Shown here: one piece after another, positions 12,088 to 23,393 of the stretch
Numbering within the stretch: the stretch's first letter is position 1
How the letters are laid out: every line of letters begins with the position of its first letter
Origin: Ustilaginoidea virens
Lineage: Eukaryota; Ascomycota; Sordariomycetes; Hypocreales; Clavicipitaceae
Direction: 5' to 3'
Assembly: GCF_000687475.1 (NCBI RefSeq)
Contig: NC_057320.1
Span: 4,092,001 to 4,156,000 of the forward strand
Length of the DNA stretch: 64,000 bases
The notes under the pieces: generated by a model
The model's input: the letters and a program-made list of their open reading frames with translations, nothing else
The model's database searches: none
What the model was told of the DNA's origin: nothing
Position numbers and translations under genes: made by a program

Positions 12088-13373
12088 TTAAATTTTCAAC
12101 AAGGAGCCAACACCCCAAAGCAAGCCGGACCCTGCAAGGGCGCTAGCGCCAATGACCTTTTTTGTCCACCATTTGTCACTCGTCAGGACAGTAGCGCTTT
12201 GAATCTTGGTCTCCGACTCTGAAGACGTTGTCTTGTTGTAGTTGTTGTTGTTGTTGTCTCTGTTGTTGTTGCTGTTGCGTGGCGAGGCACCCTCCTCAGC
12301 CTCCTTTTGCCGCAAGAATGTAATGGATCTGCTCAGCGAAAGCAACTGCTCCTCCAGCGCGGAGCTGGCATCACGGTCCACTTCAACATTTTGGATGTTG
12401 CCGAAAAAGTCCGTGATGAGGCGACTTCGAGCGCCGTCCGCGCCGCCGGGGAAAAGGTCGTATCGCACGCCAGCATGGGAATGAATTTTCTCGTAATCGT
12501 AGCTGTCAAAGAGGTCGCCCACCGTCTTCCCGCTGTTCAAGTCCTTGACTTGATTTTCTAGAAATTCCAGATTGTAGTACGTATATCGGTCAATGACGGC
12601 AACTCCAACGTCGTTGTCGGCATGATGAGAGTATGATGATTGGTCGAGCTCGGACGAGCCGGTGGCGATGATGTTTGGGGAGTACAGCCTGCTATACATG
12701 GTGTTTGCCTGGCAGGTGTCGATCATGAAGAGAATTTCATGGTATCTGATTTTTTTCCCCCATTCGCAGTCAGTGAGCCATCCACGTTTTGACGACGCCG
12801 TCCGCCTCCCCTCTGCACGCACCTTTTCTTTTCCCACATCTGCTGAAAAGCATCTGCCAGGTCAAACGATCCAATCTCTTCGGCATCCTGGAACTTTAGG
12901 AACTCGTTGCCGCCGTGCCCAGTCATGTACACCAGAATGTTGCTTCGCTCATCTGTCAAGAGACGTTTGCTGCGGGGCATCTCGTCGCCGACACGGTCGG
13001 TCAGGAGACGGATAAAGTTCTCGACAGTGACTTCGTAGCCGCGGTAGTCGACCTCGATGTTGTCCCCGTACAGATCGACAGCTCTGTCCGAATTGCTGTA
13101 CACCGTACCAGGGAAAGCATTGCGTGGGTTGCAGGCCATGTCGTCGGGCAGCATAAGGATGATTTGCGAGTCGGGAATTCCAAGCCGTTTCACGGTTCGG
13201 TAGATCGAGAGCACGTTTGCAAGATGCCGATAGTTGAACCAAAATCTAGATGTGCAGACCAAGACGGCCCAGTTGCTGGTGTGTTCCGACAGAACGGTTG
13301 ATGAAAACAAGACCATGGCCATCATGGCCGCCCTGGCCACGGTCGACGGGTAATGAACGCCATGAAACTTCAT
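12088..13373 (-). CDS. GPI8: GPI-anchor transamidase catalytic subunit
   Basis: GPI8/PIG-K is the cysteine protease of the ER GPI transamidase; it cleaves the C-terminal signal of precursor proteins and joins them to the GPI anchor. Two exons, 12823-13373 and 12745 down to 12088, with a 77-bp intron, give 402 residues in phase. Residues 1-29 form a hydrophobic signal peptide. The caspase-like (C13) domain begins at [17 protein letters not shown]. The catalytic His is in TGHGG (His153) and the catalytic Cys in IDTCQA (Cys195), with the spacing seen in yeast Gpi8 (His157/Cys199). The [20 protein letters not shown] region is also typical. A Ser/Asn-rich linker precedes a C-terminal membrane span, [17 protein letters not shown]. 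The Asn run comes from a GTT repeat on the plus strand near 12239-12275. Confidence 0.96.
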
Positions 13374-14719
13374 TTTGAAGAATTCCCAAGGCCTTCTGGC
13401 TTCCGCATGAGACTAACACGACCCAGATAGCAGGCAATCGCCACGTATCTACGATCGGACATGCCCCAAAGATTGCGAAGGAAGCCTGTAGGATGTTTGG
13501 CCGCCAGGAGATTATAGATTGCCAGGGGTTGCCTTGCGTAGTAGTGCCAGGCTGCTTACAAATAAAGGCCAGCGATAATAAGGCCTCTAAAGCAGGTACC
13601 CGGTAGGTCGTCGGGTCATACTGGCGCCGGAATAGGAGTACTCATGAGGTACTTCGCACTTTATAAGTACCTACCTCCTAGGTACCTAAGGCACTTCCCC
13701 ACTCCAAACCTTCACCCGAAGTCAACTTGCGTTCCGTACCTACCGTACCTCCGACGGAGTGCCTGTGCCTAGGCCTACCGAAGTTGCCCAGGAACTAAAC
13801 AAGCACATGCGTAGCGTCTGGTAGAGCGGAATTGTTGCAAATCAGAGGAAAGTCGTTGTACTGTAATACCAAAGTGGCAACGAAGAAGCCACCGAGAGCT
13901 AACTTTTATAGAAAAACGGTAGGGGCGCCCTTTGCAGGCCCTGCTCAGTCCCACAGGTGTGAATCTAGGATTACGCCACCGTTTTCTACCCTGTGATACA
14001 CGCACCTTTCAACAGGAATACAGTATGGGCCTTGGGCTTCACCTAGCATGCATAAACCGCACCCCGTGCTAGTCCTGGTCGATTTCGAGCTCTGTAATGT
14101 AGACCACAAGCACTGGGAGGCTGACGGAGCTGCTGCTAAGTCTGACCACAACCCTCAGTAGTGTCATTCTCGTCAGCAATGTCGCAAGGGCCCAAAACTC
14201 TTCCAGAAGCAGGAATAGCGCGCGTAGCAGCAGGCAAGTAGAAGCCACGACAGGACGGGTCCCGATGTTTTCTGCCAAAAAAGATGCCTCTCCGTATCAA
14301 TCGCCCAAAGGCAAAGTCACGAGTAGTCCCAAGTCCGTGCCGCTCCGCCAGATTTCAAAATACTCTTTCTGCATTTGCAATATAAGGTAGTAGTAACTCG
14401 ACATGATTCATCTCAAGCACAGCTAGCCGGTTTTCGGCTCGCTGCAAACGTTTCAAGAGTAGCTCTTCGGAACAGCAAATTAAACAAAGCCCACAATCCT
14501 TGTACGTACGCCGGAAGCAGACAGCAATCGTGGCCCGAATAAAGCTAGGGGTATCTAAAGCGTGACTTTCTTTCAGTACTGGTTTCCGCCTGTCTATGTT
14601 GGGCGGTCGCATGTTATTGTGGTCCTCCACCACCATAATCCCCAAAACCCAGCATGTGCAGATGGGGAAAAAAAAATAACGTAATGGGAAGCACTGCACT
14701 TTAAAGAGCCATGTCTTCT
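13374..14719. other. Intergenic region rich in GTACCTAC palindromes
   Basis: No gene is supported. Between 13,590 and 13,760 there is a dense cluster of GGTACC, GTACCTACC and CCTAGGTACC motifs, the strongest such cluster in the window. A minus-strand frame at 14355-14636 could encode about 93 residues with a short heptad-like stretch (LKRLQRAENRLAVLEMNH), but it has no known domain. Confidence 0.45.
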
Positions 14720-16285
14720 TCAGTCAAGGTCCATAATGTCGTCATCGTCGCCCATCAGAAAGTTGAGAAGCGACGAGTTGGGATGGGGTTCGCCGCAACA
14801 TGGACAAAGACCTTCGTCGTCGGTTTCCCACTCTTGATCAGCAATCTCATACCCACTAAGACGAGAGAATTGCACCCATTGGCGTTCCTGACCTTCCCGA
14901 GAAATTGGAACTCGTTTCCATATAACTTTATCTTCATCGCGAGTGGACGATGGATGGCCCTCTTCTGCAGGTGCAGCTGGCATAGCACCCATTCTGGGGT
15001 GGAAATGCCCTTCCTCGAGCAGATCCTCGCCGTCGCCGTCGTCCCCGTCGTCGTCGTCGTCGTCGTCGTCGTCACCGTCGTCATCGTCGTCTTCGTTTTC
15101 ATCGTTATTGCCAGCCCCGTGTTTTCCTTTGTATGCACGAACCACTCGAGCACACCATTTCTTCCCAGATAGTGTCTGCAAATGCCTTGAGTGGGCTATA
15201 AATGCTGCAGATCCATCCAAATACAATCCCTCATCCTTCAGCATGCCGCTCAATTCCGCCGAAGCCTTCATGCCAGCATCATCAAACGGCATGCCAGTCA
15301 CCTGAAGTTCATTGAGCGTGCATCCCAGCTCATGAGACGCGATTTCGTGTAGTTCTGAACCAGAAAATGGGAGGAGGGTTTCGGAAAAATTGACAAGGTC
15401 AATCCGGAGCAGGGAAAGTGATGGAAGAAGTCGAGGCCGCGGCTTGTGCTTATCCTTGTTGCTTGGATCATATGGAGCACGAAGAGCAATCAGAAAGTCG
15501 GCGATCTGGGACCAGGTGTAGCAACGGAACCCACCTCGGATAAGAGGAGGCTCTTTGGGGCGTAGCTGAACCTTCAATAACTGGTCCTTTTTAAGATCAG
15601 GGTGATAGCTTCGTTCGAGCCGGTGTTTAACGCGCTGGTCATCGTAATAGCACGCAATGACCCGGAAGTTCAGGCGAGTCATGTTGTTCCGATATTGCGG
15701 GCTCAGTTCGGAGAAGTGACGTAAAGCTTCGGGAGTAGTGAAGACGAAGCTGTTTGACTCCCAAAGGCAACGAGTCCCTTCAACATGAAGGGCTTTACAG
15801 GTGGCCAGAAAGTGAATGGCAATCTGATTGCCGCGCGATTTTTCTCTCTCGGTCAAGTGTTCCGGAGTGAGGGGAGATAATGGATCAATGAGTGGATACG
15901 GACTCTTCAAGGCGAACTTCATGATCCGTAGGATGACTTCGGTTGGCAAGCTTGGGCAGCCCAGATCGTGCGATGACTTGGAAGCTCGAGTGCGTCGTCG
16001 ATGCGCAGGGTTCTGTTGCAGCATATGGGCTTGCGCAATTGGTGACCAAGATATGCCATTTTCGCGCAACATTCGTTTCAGCCTCATGTTCTCCTCAACG
16101 AGGAGTTGGTTGGTGCGTCTTAAGGGGTGATTGTATGCCGCCCTTGCCTGGTCTTCCCTGTCTCGACACTCCCACGGGAACATGGTCTATCGAAAGGTTA
16201 GAAAACACACACGGTGTGCACCGCAACCAACCACAAAAGCGCCGTGGTCGAGGGGGCTGACGCTTACTGTTGAAGATGCAGACAT
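14720..16285 (-). CDS. F-box-like protein with polyaspartate tract
   Basis: Two exons, 16268-16285 (MSASST) and 16186 down to 14720, separated by an 81-bp intron, give 494 residues; the second exon alone also starts with a Met one codon in. The N-terminus has NHPLRRTNQLLVEENMRLKR, a short leucine-heptad helix, then the GISWSP motif shared by a fungal family of F-box-like proteins. An F-box-like helix, LPTEVILRIMKFAL, lies at about residues 86-99. A middle region of unknown fold follows. An Asp/Gly tract of about 30 residues, encoded by pure GAC/GAT repeats (15,030-15,100), separates it from a conserved-looking C-terminal part with CPCCGEPH (467-474) and a final acidic tail. F-box proteins usually bring targets to SCF ubiquitin ligases; the substrate here is unknown. 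Confidence 0.82.
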
Positions 16286-17857
16286 GATGAGTCTTGTTTT
16301 TCTCGTCTTTCTCTGACGGAGGTGCGAAGTTTAAGGCGACGCTCGGGGAGGTCTGTGATTCACCGACGCTCTACTAGACAAACAAGGATAAACACAAGAA
16401 GGCAGTAGGGTCTCAGACCGCCCATCAGGTGGAGTTTATTACCGCAACAAACTGAGGAAGAAGAAGAAGAAGAAGAAGAAGAAGAAGAGGCAGAAGGAGA
16501 AGGAAAGGGGCAAAAGAAGAAGAAGAAAAGAGCCTCAGCAGTTGAGGGATCGCAAAATGACGAGGAACAATGTCCCGAGTAGTGTGATGGCCACCCAGTA
16601 ACAGTGACAAGCAGCTGGAAAAGGCAAAACCAGGTGTTTGTGGAGAAGACCCGACCCGCTGCCAGTTGCTGATTGCGAGCTCCAAACCGCAGGGGAAGGG
16701 GGTAGCAGGATGGAAGAGGCCTTGGAAATCGGCAGTCGATGTTTCTGCATATAGCTTCCCCTTACAGAGTACTCGGTAGCCTGTACCTGCTGGGATATGT
16801 CGCACAAGATTGTCGTCCGATTCGGAGTCCCTGTGTGGCTTTGACAAGATCTCACGAAAAAAAAAAAGGCGGGTCGGGTTCCGAGCACCGAATCAGCAGC
16901 AACTGAACGAGACGACGGGCACCGCCTGAAGATTACTTAAGAAATGATGAGACGGGTGCGGGAAAGGCCAGGCATTGAAGGCCTAGGTAGCGAACGTCCG
17001 AGGAGAGGAAGCGCGGAGAGTGGTGGAGTGGGAAGTGGAATAGAGGTGAGGAGCGGCGGGACCAAGTTGGACGCGCAAGGATAATGTCGTAAAACGGTTG
17101 TCTCGAGTTCCGTCCAGTTTGAGACTGACTATGTACCTACCTACCTGGAACTCCTCGAGCTATGCACGTTGACCTTTGGTTACCTCTCATGCAGATAGCT
17201 TGCCGCTGGGATTGCACTGGCACTAACGGCACTAACGGCACTGGCACTGGCACTGGCACTCCGCAATCATTTGATACATACATGTATTGATGTTTGATTC
17301 AATGTCAAAATTCTTCCCCAAGGCCCCCAGGTGGCTGAGTGACGTGGGTGACCGCACAGTGCAGTGGGGCCCTGAGGCCCTTGGAAGCCTGCCAGCCCTT
17401 GACAAGCGTCAACAAGAGGTAAGAAGTCTTATTCACATTGAAACTTAAAACAGATCAAGCCTTGCGGCGCATACGGGGGTGCTTCTCATCAATTTGCATC
17501 ACTTGGACGGCGGTCGAGATTCCTGGACTGACCGCTTAGCTACCGTAGCCACCCGCCGCTCGTGTTGAATGCGGGTAATTGAAAACCTGCCTGTTTACAA
17601 GATGACGTCTCTCGGACGTGTACGGAGTACGGACTCCGCAGTCTAGTTCTTGCAATGTCTGGAGGGCCTTCTCTCGCTGAACTGGCCCAAGCCTGCTACA
17701 AGCGAGCCAGGAGGGAATACCAGACTGTTTCGGCTCCGCACCTCTTTGATCATGCCAGGCAGGTTCACCAGTTTCTCCCGGCACGTCGTCCCGGCACGTC
17801 GGCGGGAGTCGCGGTCTGGTCTCGACTCTTAAACAATTTGCCTCGTTCGCCCTCAAT
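16286..17857. other. Intergenic region with GAA and GGCACT microsatellites
   Basis: No gene is supported. It contains a GAA repeat at about 16455-16490, GGCACT/GGCACTAAC repeats at 17216-17262, a TACCTACCTACC tract near 17134 and a TACGGAGTACGGACTCCG motif near 17622. A minus-strand frame through the GAA repeat would give a poly-Leu tail and is rejected. Confidence 0.45.
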
Positions 17858-18834
17858 CTACAGCTGCTTCCCATAAGATTCCTTCCAGATTCTGTCCCAT
17901 TTTGCCTTATCCACCGCAAAGTCGCGGACGAAATCATGCTCGAGCTCATGTGTTCTCCTGCCTAGCAGGACTAGACTGTGCAGAGGCGGTCCCAGCTCAT
18001 CGTCGGCTGAGCAAAGGTCTTCTAGAGTACCTGCAACAAACTTCTCCGTCTTGCCACCGACTCGTGCTGCGCCGATGGCCAGGCTATCTCGACCGTAGAC
18101 ACCTTCCTGTCTTTGTTCTTCGATTTCGAGCATTTGCTGTGCGCACTGACCGGCGCTCATGTACCGAGGTGGTTCATAGACAAGCCGTCCTCTGGCCATG
18201 TTCTCCAAGCTCTGCTCCTTGACTTTGATATCCACCAGCACCAATGTGTGCAGGCCAATGTGGCGATTCTCCTTGATCCGATCGTAAAACGAGGCCGGCT
18301 TCCACGAATCTGTAAAGAAGACCATGGAGACTGTTTGACCGAAATTGTATAGCTGTAGTCCGCACGCGCCGATTCCCGACATAATAGAGGCGTTCGGAAC
18401 TGTTCGAACCGGGATGGATAATTCTCTAGCCCTCATCACCAAATCTGTATGCGTAGTGGCGCTGCAGAAATGGTCAGCTTGATGGTCAACCTCGTTGTGA
18501 GAACGCAAATAAATTTGTTACCCGAATGGGTCCCCCACAACACAGAAAGCGACGTCTTGGGTTTGGGCGTCGCGCAGAATCTCATCACTATTGGACTCGA
18601 CCATCTCACGGTCAGCTATCGTAATTGAACGTCCATAGTAGCCCTCCTGGAAGAAATTAGCCAGCGTCATGGCATCACCTTGCCTGCTTTTATGCGTACC
18701 AACACAGATTGGTCTACAAGTAGGACACTTGTGTAAGCTTCCAGGTAGACTCTTGATGCCCTTTTGACAATTTCGAGCCCTTTAACGGTGATGTCAGTCT
18801 CATCGGAGAGACCTAGACCAACGAGATACAGCAT
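17858..18834 (-). CDS. DPH5: Diphthine methyl ester synthase
   Basis: DPH5 is the S-adenosylmethionine-dependent methyltransferase of diphthamide synthesis on elongation factor 2. Three exons, 18700-18834, 18522-18646 and 17858-18461, give 287 residues, the usual length. Introns of 53 and 60 bp have GT-AG ends and matching phases. The start [20 protein letters not shown] is the family N-terminus. [20 protein letters not shown] (split by intron 2) is the SAM-binding tetrapyrrole-methylase-like motif. [20 protein letters not shown] and [19 protein letters not shown] follow in the usual order. The gene is divergent from SNU23 with 389 bp between the start codons. Confidence 0.97.
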
Positions 18835-19223
18835 GTTGCTCGTACAAAAGTATGGCAATATCACCTTGTGCTTCAAAGCCGCATATTGATGTCCCCAAAA
18901 TCGATCAATGTGGTGCCCAAGGGGAAAAAAAATCGGGACTCGTACAGTTTCTACTACTCCCCCCCGCACCTCCGCGGGGCAATTCAACAAGCTAAAGAAG
19001 CTACTGTAGGTACAGTATCTAGGAGGTACTTAAGTGGGCCTGCTGGGCAGGCATCGGAGGCATGTACCTGGGTATTGCTCCTCTTACACCAAACACCTCC
19101 AGTAGCTGCGTGCCTGCGAGAAGTTGCGCCCATGCCACTTCTGCAACACACCACCGCCCCGACATCCATCCCACATGGCACGTACGACAAGACGAAGCAT
19201 CTACCTCTCGCGTCCCGTTCGTT
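18835..19223. promoter_or_regulatory. Shared divergent promoter of DPH5 and SNU23
   Basis: The two start codons face away from each other across 389 bp, so both promoters must lie here. It contains GTAGGTACAG and AGGAGGTACTTAAGT near 19008-19034, members of the GTAC palindrome set seen in other intergenic spaces. No TATA box is clear. Confidence 0.6.
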
Positions 19224-19937
19224 ATGACCGACTCTAAGAAGGGAAGCGCATATGGCGCCCCTGCAGGCGACACAGATTTCCGGAAGACCTGGGACCTGGA
19301 TGACTACGCCGCCAAGGCCAAGGAGCGCGAAGCCAAGGAAAAGGAGGAAGCCAAGGCTCGGTATGAGGCCAAGCTTGCTGGCAAGAAATACCACAAGCCA
19401 TTGACGGGCGACGAAACATATACTACCGCCAGGAGGAGTGTTATTGATCTGACAGCACAGGTGGGAAAAACCCAACTCGTGCCTGCTGGCGCTGGTGTTG
19501 GCAAACGAGGTCGAAGCGCAGGTTTCTACTGCGAGCCTTGCGACCTTACGTTCAAGGATAACAAACAATTCATCGAGCATTTGAATACTATTCAACATCT
19601 TCTCAATACTGGACAAACCACCGAAGTTAAGCGCGCCACCGTGGAGGAGGTTCACGAGCGGATTGCGTATTATATTCGAAAGAAGGAGGAGTTGGAAAAA
19701 GATAAGGCGACTAGTCTCCAAGAAAGACTACAACTAAGGGAGGAAGAACGGGAGAAGGAACTGGAGGAGAGGCGACAGAAGAGGAGGGACGAGGCAGAGA
19801 AGAAGCGTCATGAAAGGGAAGAAGCTGCCAAGGTCAAGAAGGAGTATGGTGACGATGTGCGAATCGATGGTGAACATGACGAGGATGACATGATGGCTCA
19901 AATGGGGTTCACCGGGTTTGGAACTTCCAAAAAGTAA
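19224..19937 (+). CDS. SNU23: U4/U6.U5 tri-snRNP zinc-finger protein
   Basis: This single-exon gene of 237 residues matches SNU23 (ZMAT2 in animals), a component of the spliceosomal tri-snRNP that joins the B complex. The start at 19224 (MTDSKKGSAYG) sits in a good context; the upstream open frame is just leader. Residues 20-60 give FRKTWDLDDYAAKAKER and a Lys/Glu/Ala helix, followed by KYHKPLTGDE. The U1-type C2H2 zinc finger is FYCEPCDLTFKDNKQFIEH with ligands Cys103, Cys106, His119 and His125. A long charged coiled coil (about 150-215) precedes the C-terminal MMAQMGFTGFGTSKK, which is also conserved in the family. Confidence 0.96.
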   Translation: MTDSKKGSAYGAPAGDTDFRKTWDLDDYAAKAKEREAKEKEEAKARYEAKLAGKKYHKPLTGDETYTTARRSVIDLTAQVGKTQLVPAGAGVGKRGRSAGFYCEPCDLTFKDNKQFIEHLNTIQHLLNTGQTTEVKRATVEEVHERIAYYIRKKEELEKDKATSLQERLQLREEEREKELEERRQKRRDEAEKKRHEREEAAKVKKEYGDDVRIDGEHDEDDMMAQMGFTGFGTSKK

Positions 19938-20948
19938 CCTCGTTCCTTTGCCTTGACCACCGAGAACTAGGGCGACAACTCGATTCTCATCTTCCAGGTT
20001 CCTTTAGTGACTGTAGTAGCCCTTGAGTGGGCGGCCGAGTGGGCGGAGCCATCCTTTGGAAAGCAAACCCCGATGAAGCGATTCGGCGTGACACGGTATG
20101 TCCTTCTGGCGATCGAACACATTCGATGCATCGGTTGGAAGCAGCTTCCCTACACGCGTGCAGCCCGACTGCATGGAATGACGCCGCCATCTTGCCTGGG
20201 CCGAAGTCTGAAGATTCGAAATTTGAAGCTGGCGTTTTCATACAAACCACGGGCCCCGTGGCAAGACCCAGTGGCAAGACCCAGTGGCAAGACCCTGTGG
20301 CAAGACGTTTAGGGGATTGGAAATCCCGGGCAACGCACATGCTTTCACGCGAACGGGCAAAACAATTATATACGGAGTACGGATACTTGAGTAGGGATCA
20401 GTAACCAGTTTGCTAGACTTGATATCTGCCTTTCGGAGTACGGAGTACGGACGTTAGAATGTACTATGTACTCCGTACGGAGCACAGTATTGACGAAATA
20501 GCAGCTGGCTGCTTCCAGGGCCAGGCCCCACTGTAATGAGCGGGAGGATCCTGGCCGACTCCCATCAATTGCAGCGACTAGCTAGCTGCAACGTGCCAAA
20601 CCACATGCAGACGTGCTGGTTTGATTCTTGGCACAACAGGCCGCGCTTGACATCTCCAAAGGAACCCGGCCCCGTCTTGGAAGAAAAGCAGTAAAGGCCA
20701 AGCGATTCTCCAACGAAAGCTATCCGCTCGTGATCGCTCTGATGAGCATCCCCTACGATTGCTAACCGTTTCTGCCATGTGCACGTTGAGAAGCGGTTGC
20801 CTTGGCGTGATCGATACAGTTTTCGTGGTTTACCATAGCCTAACGTAGAATCTTCTGGCTATCCGACACGCAGCTTCTGGAAACGGCTTTCTTTCTCGTC
20901 TTCCGCTGGATGTCTGCTCAAACATTCTCGGCATCAAGTCTGTGAGCA
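19938..20948. other. Intergenic region upstream of ALG1
   Basis: No gene is supported. It holds a 13-bp tandem repeat (listed separately) and a cluster of TACGGAGTAC palindromes at 20370-20480, including a near-perfect inverted TACTCCGTACGGAG around 20468-20481. Confidence 0.5.
20258..20306 (+). repeat. 13-bp minisatellite, 3.8 copies
   Basis: The unit GTGGCAAGACCCA is repeated head to tail three times (third copy ends in T) and followed by a partial fourth, GTGGCAAGACG. Confidence 0.9.
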
Positions 20949-22496
20949 ATGGCCACTGCATTTGTCTTGTCAGTACTGGCAGGCATCATATCGGCCTTTG
21001 TGCTCAAGTATGGCCTGAAAACACTGGGATGGCTGGCGAGCCGGCTCTGCGACATGATCCCAAGCAGATATCACCCACCTGAGAAACCAGGAGACAACCA
21101 CATCCAGATCTTGGTTCTGGGTGATATTGGCCGGAGCCCGCGTATGCAGTACCACGCCATTAGCTTTGCGAAACATGGCAGGAAAGTCGACATTGTAGCC
21201 TACAAAGGTAAAGACCAGATTCTCGGGGCTTTGTTTCTCACCGTATCCCTTGCTAATAGAATGCATTCTGTTCGTGCAGAAACGTCGAGGCACCCCGACC
21301 TCATTGGCAATGAGAGAGTTTCCCTGTACGCTCTGGCACCTCAGCCGGAGTGGATTGCTTGGGGCACGCTGCCTTTCTTCCTCAACATACCGTGCAAGGT
21401 GATGCAACAGTTTTGGACATTGCTCTATACCATGATGTGGGCGACACCAGCGGCCCAGTGGATCATTATCCAGGTCAGTTCTGAGGGAGCCAAGCGGACC
21501 TCACATACCATGGACTTGCTGACATGGCCGCAGAATCCTCCATCAATCCCTACTTTCCATGTCGCGCTCCTCGTCTCTTGGATTCGCGGCAGCAAAGTTG
21601 TCATTGACTGGCACAACTATGGGCACACCATCCTCGCCCAGAAACCCCTGTACGCCATCTTGGTGCCATTTTACAGGTGGTACGAAATCTTTCTGGGTAA
21701 ATTCTTGGGAAACGTCAATCTTGCAGTCACTGATGCCATGGCTCGTGAGCTACGCGGAGCGCGATTCAACCTGAAGAACCCAGTGCACACCCTCCATGAT
21801 CGACCTGCCCACCTCTTCCAGCCCATCACTTCACGCAAGGCGAGGGAAGAATTCCTTTCGCGACTTCCGCAGACGAAATCCCACTTCAAGGATATCATGG
21901 ATGGACACATGAGGCTCATTGTGAGCAGCACGTCCTGGACGCCGGATGAGGACTTCAGCATGCTCATTGAAGCTCTCGTCTCCTATGCCAATCCCCATGA
22001 AGGCGATGGCACGTCGGAACCCCCGTCGCCAATCCTAGCCATCATCACCGGGAAGGGTCCCGAGAAGGAAAAGTATGTCGAGATGATTAAGCAGATGCAG
22101 GAAGGCGGTCGTCTTCCAGGCGTCAAGATACTGACAGCCTGGCTTTCGAACCGCGAATATGCCTCGCTTCTCGCCAGCGCTGACCTGGGCATCTCCTTGC
22201 ACAAGTCTAGTTCCGGAGTCGACCTTCCCATGAAGGTGGTGGATATGTTCGGGGCTGGCCTACCTGTGGCGGCGTATTCCGCCTTTGAGAGCTTTGGAGA
22301 ACTTGTCAAGGAGGGCGAGAATGGCTGCGGGTTTGAGACAGCCGATCAGCTGAAGAATATCTTTGGCCGCTTGTTCAGTGAAGAGGGGCAGGACGAACTG
22401 GCCAAGCTGAAAAGGGGGGCGATCAAGGAGGGATCCCTGCGATGGGACGAGGAGTGGGATCGCGTCATGGCTAGCATTATCGGGCTGAGCGATTAG
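20949..22496 (+). CDS. ALG1: Chitobiosyldiphosphodolichol beta-mannosyltransferase
   Basis: ALG1 adds the first mannose to GlcNAc2-PP-dolichol on the cytosolic face of the ER in N-glycan assembly. Exons 20949-21207, 21280-21473 and 21534-22496 give 471 residues. Both introns (72 and 60 bp) are multiples of three and open in frame, so a reading without splicing would be 515 residues; the GT-AG ends and better family fit (ETSRHPDL; WIIIQNPPSIPT) favour splicing. Residues 1-30 are a membrane anchor. Then come VLGDIGRSPRMQYHAISFAK (GT33 nucleotide-sugar site), NPPSIPTF, VIDWHNYGHTIL and VTDAMARELRG. The C-terminal half has ISLHKSSSGVDLPMKVVDMF with the carboxylate/phosphate-binding SSSGxDLPMKVVD motif. 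Confidence 0.97.
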   Translation: MATAFVLSVLAGIISAFVLKYGLKTLGWLASRLCDMIPSRYHPPEKPGDNHIQILVLGDIGRSPRMQYHAISFAKHGRKVDIVAYKGKDQILGALFLTVSLANRMHSVRAETSRHPDLIGNERVSLYALAPQPEWIAWGTLPFFLNIPCKVMQQFWTLLYTMMWATPAAQWIIIQVSSEGAKRTSHTMDLLTWPQNPPSIPTFHVALLVSWIRGSKVVIDWHNYGHTILAQKPLYAILVPFYRWYEIFLGKFLGNVNLAVTDAMARELRGARFNLKNPVHTLHDRPAHLFQPITSRKAREEFLSRLPQTKSHFKDIMDGHMRLIVSSTSWTPDEDFSMLIEALVSYANPHEGDGTSEPPSPILAIITGKGPEKEKYVEMIKQMQEGGRLPGVKILTAWLSNREYASLLASADLGISLHKSSSGVDLPMKVVDMFGAGLPVAAYSAFESFGELVKEGENGCGFETADQLKNIFGRLFSEEGQDELAKLKRGAIKEGSLRWDEEWDRVMASIIGLSD

Positions 22497-23393
22497 AGCA
22501 CTCGAATTTCATTCTACCTTTTTTATTTTTATTTTTTTTTTCTCGTTCGAGAGTAAAACTCGTCAATAGAATACACCCAGGAGCTTATGCTGTAAAAATA
22601 ATCATGGCAACTACTTCACAAAAGCACAGACCAAGTCAGGGACGACCAGCGAGAAAAGAACCTCTGATTCAACCTGGCCGAGTGTTGAAAGACGTTGGTT
22701 GCGCTTGAGGGGGAAAAGAAAGAAGACGACGCGTTTCAAAAGACGGTACGGAGCACATCTGTCGAACATACATTCAGAACAGCAACGCCGGGCTTTCCTC
22801 TCCCTCATCCGTAGCCCGTCACCAAAACGTACCAACGCATGGTCCCATTCTGGACCCTTTACTCCGTGTCAAAGCAGATGGCTAGATTCCTACGGCGTAC
22901 TTCCGTACCTTGCAGGGATTCGGGGTTCCAGTACATGCAGTGTCCGACTTGCGGCAAGCGGCTCATGGGAACGTCAACAGACTGCATAAAAGGCTGCAAT
23001 GCCGACTTCACGTCGAGGTAACACACACCTGCCTCTGATCAGTGCCGGCTGCGTGAAACCCGCAACTGCGGCGCTCCTCGACGCACCCGAGATTTCCACC
23101 ATCCGTAAGTGCAAGCTGACGGTACCGAGTGGTGCATTGGCTACATACAGCCTGCACGGCTTCCTTTCCAGAATCAGGAGTTGGAAAAAAAAAAAAAAAA
23201 AACTTCGCAAATGCAGGTCCGGTACCCCACACCGTGAACGCCGGCCACGCTATGGAAAGTCGACCGACGACAAAACGAGCAACTCGTCGCTCCAAGGATG
23301 CTTGCTGTGCGTGAAATTGAGCCCTCAACCCATTCCGTCCCGGTTCCGTCTGCGCGTCTGGGCTTCCTTCCGCGATCCAGGCATTCATCAGCC
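22497..23393. other. Intergenic region between convergent ALG1 and the E2 gene
   Basis: Two 3' ends meet here. A short plus-strand frame with ATG at 22839 (60 residues) contains four cysteines in CPTCGKRLMGTSTDCIKGC, and its stop overlaps a potential donor (AGGTAACA). I cannot recognise it and do not call it. An 18-A run lies at 23185-23202. Confidence 0.4.

Noticed and set aside
14355..14636. Minus-strand frame with heptad-like leucines
   Set aside because: About 93 codons, no domain, lies in motif-rich intergenic DNA.
16425..16847. Minus-strand frame ending in poly-Leu
   Set aside because: Translation of a GAA microsatellite; no ATG start.
20027..20404. Plus-strand frame through the 13-bp minisatellite
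   Set aside because: No ATG and the reading consists partly of the repeat.
22839..23021. 60-residue Cys-containing frame (CPTCGKRLMGTSTDCIKGC)
   Set aside because: Short, between two 3' ends, no homologue known to me and no supporting splice structure.
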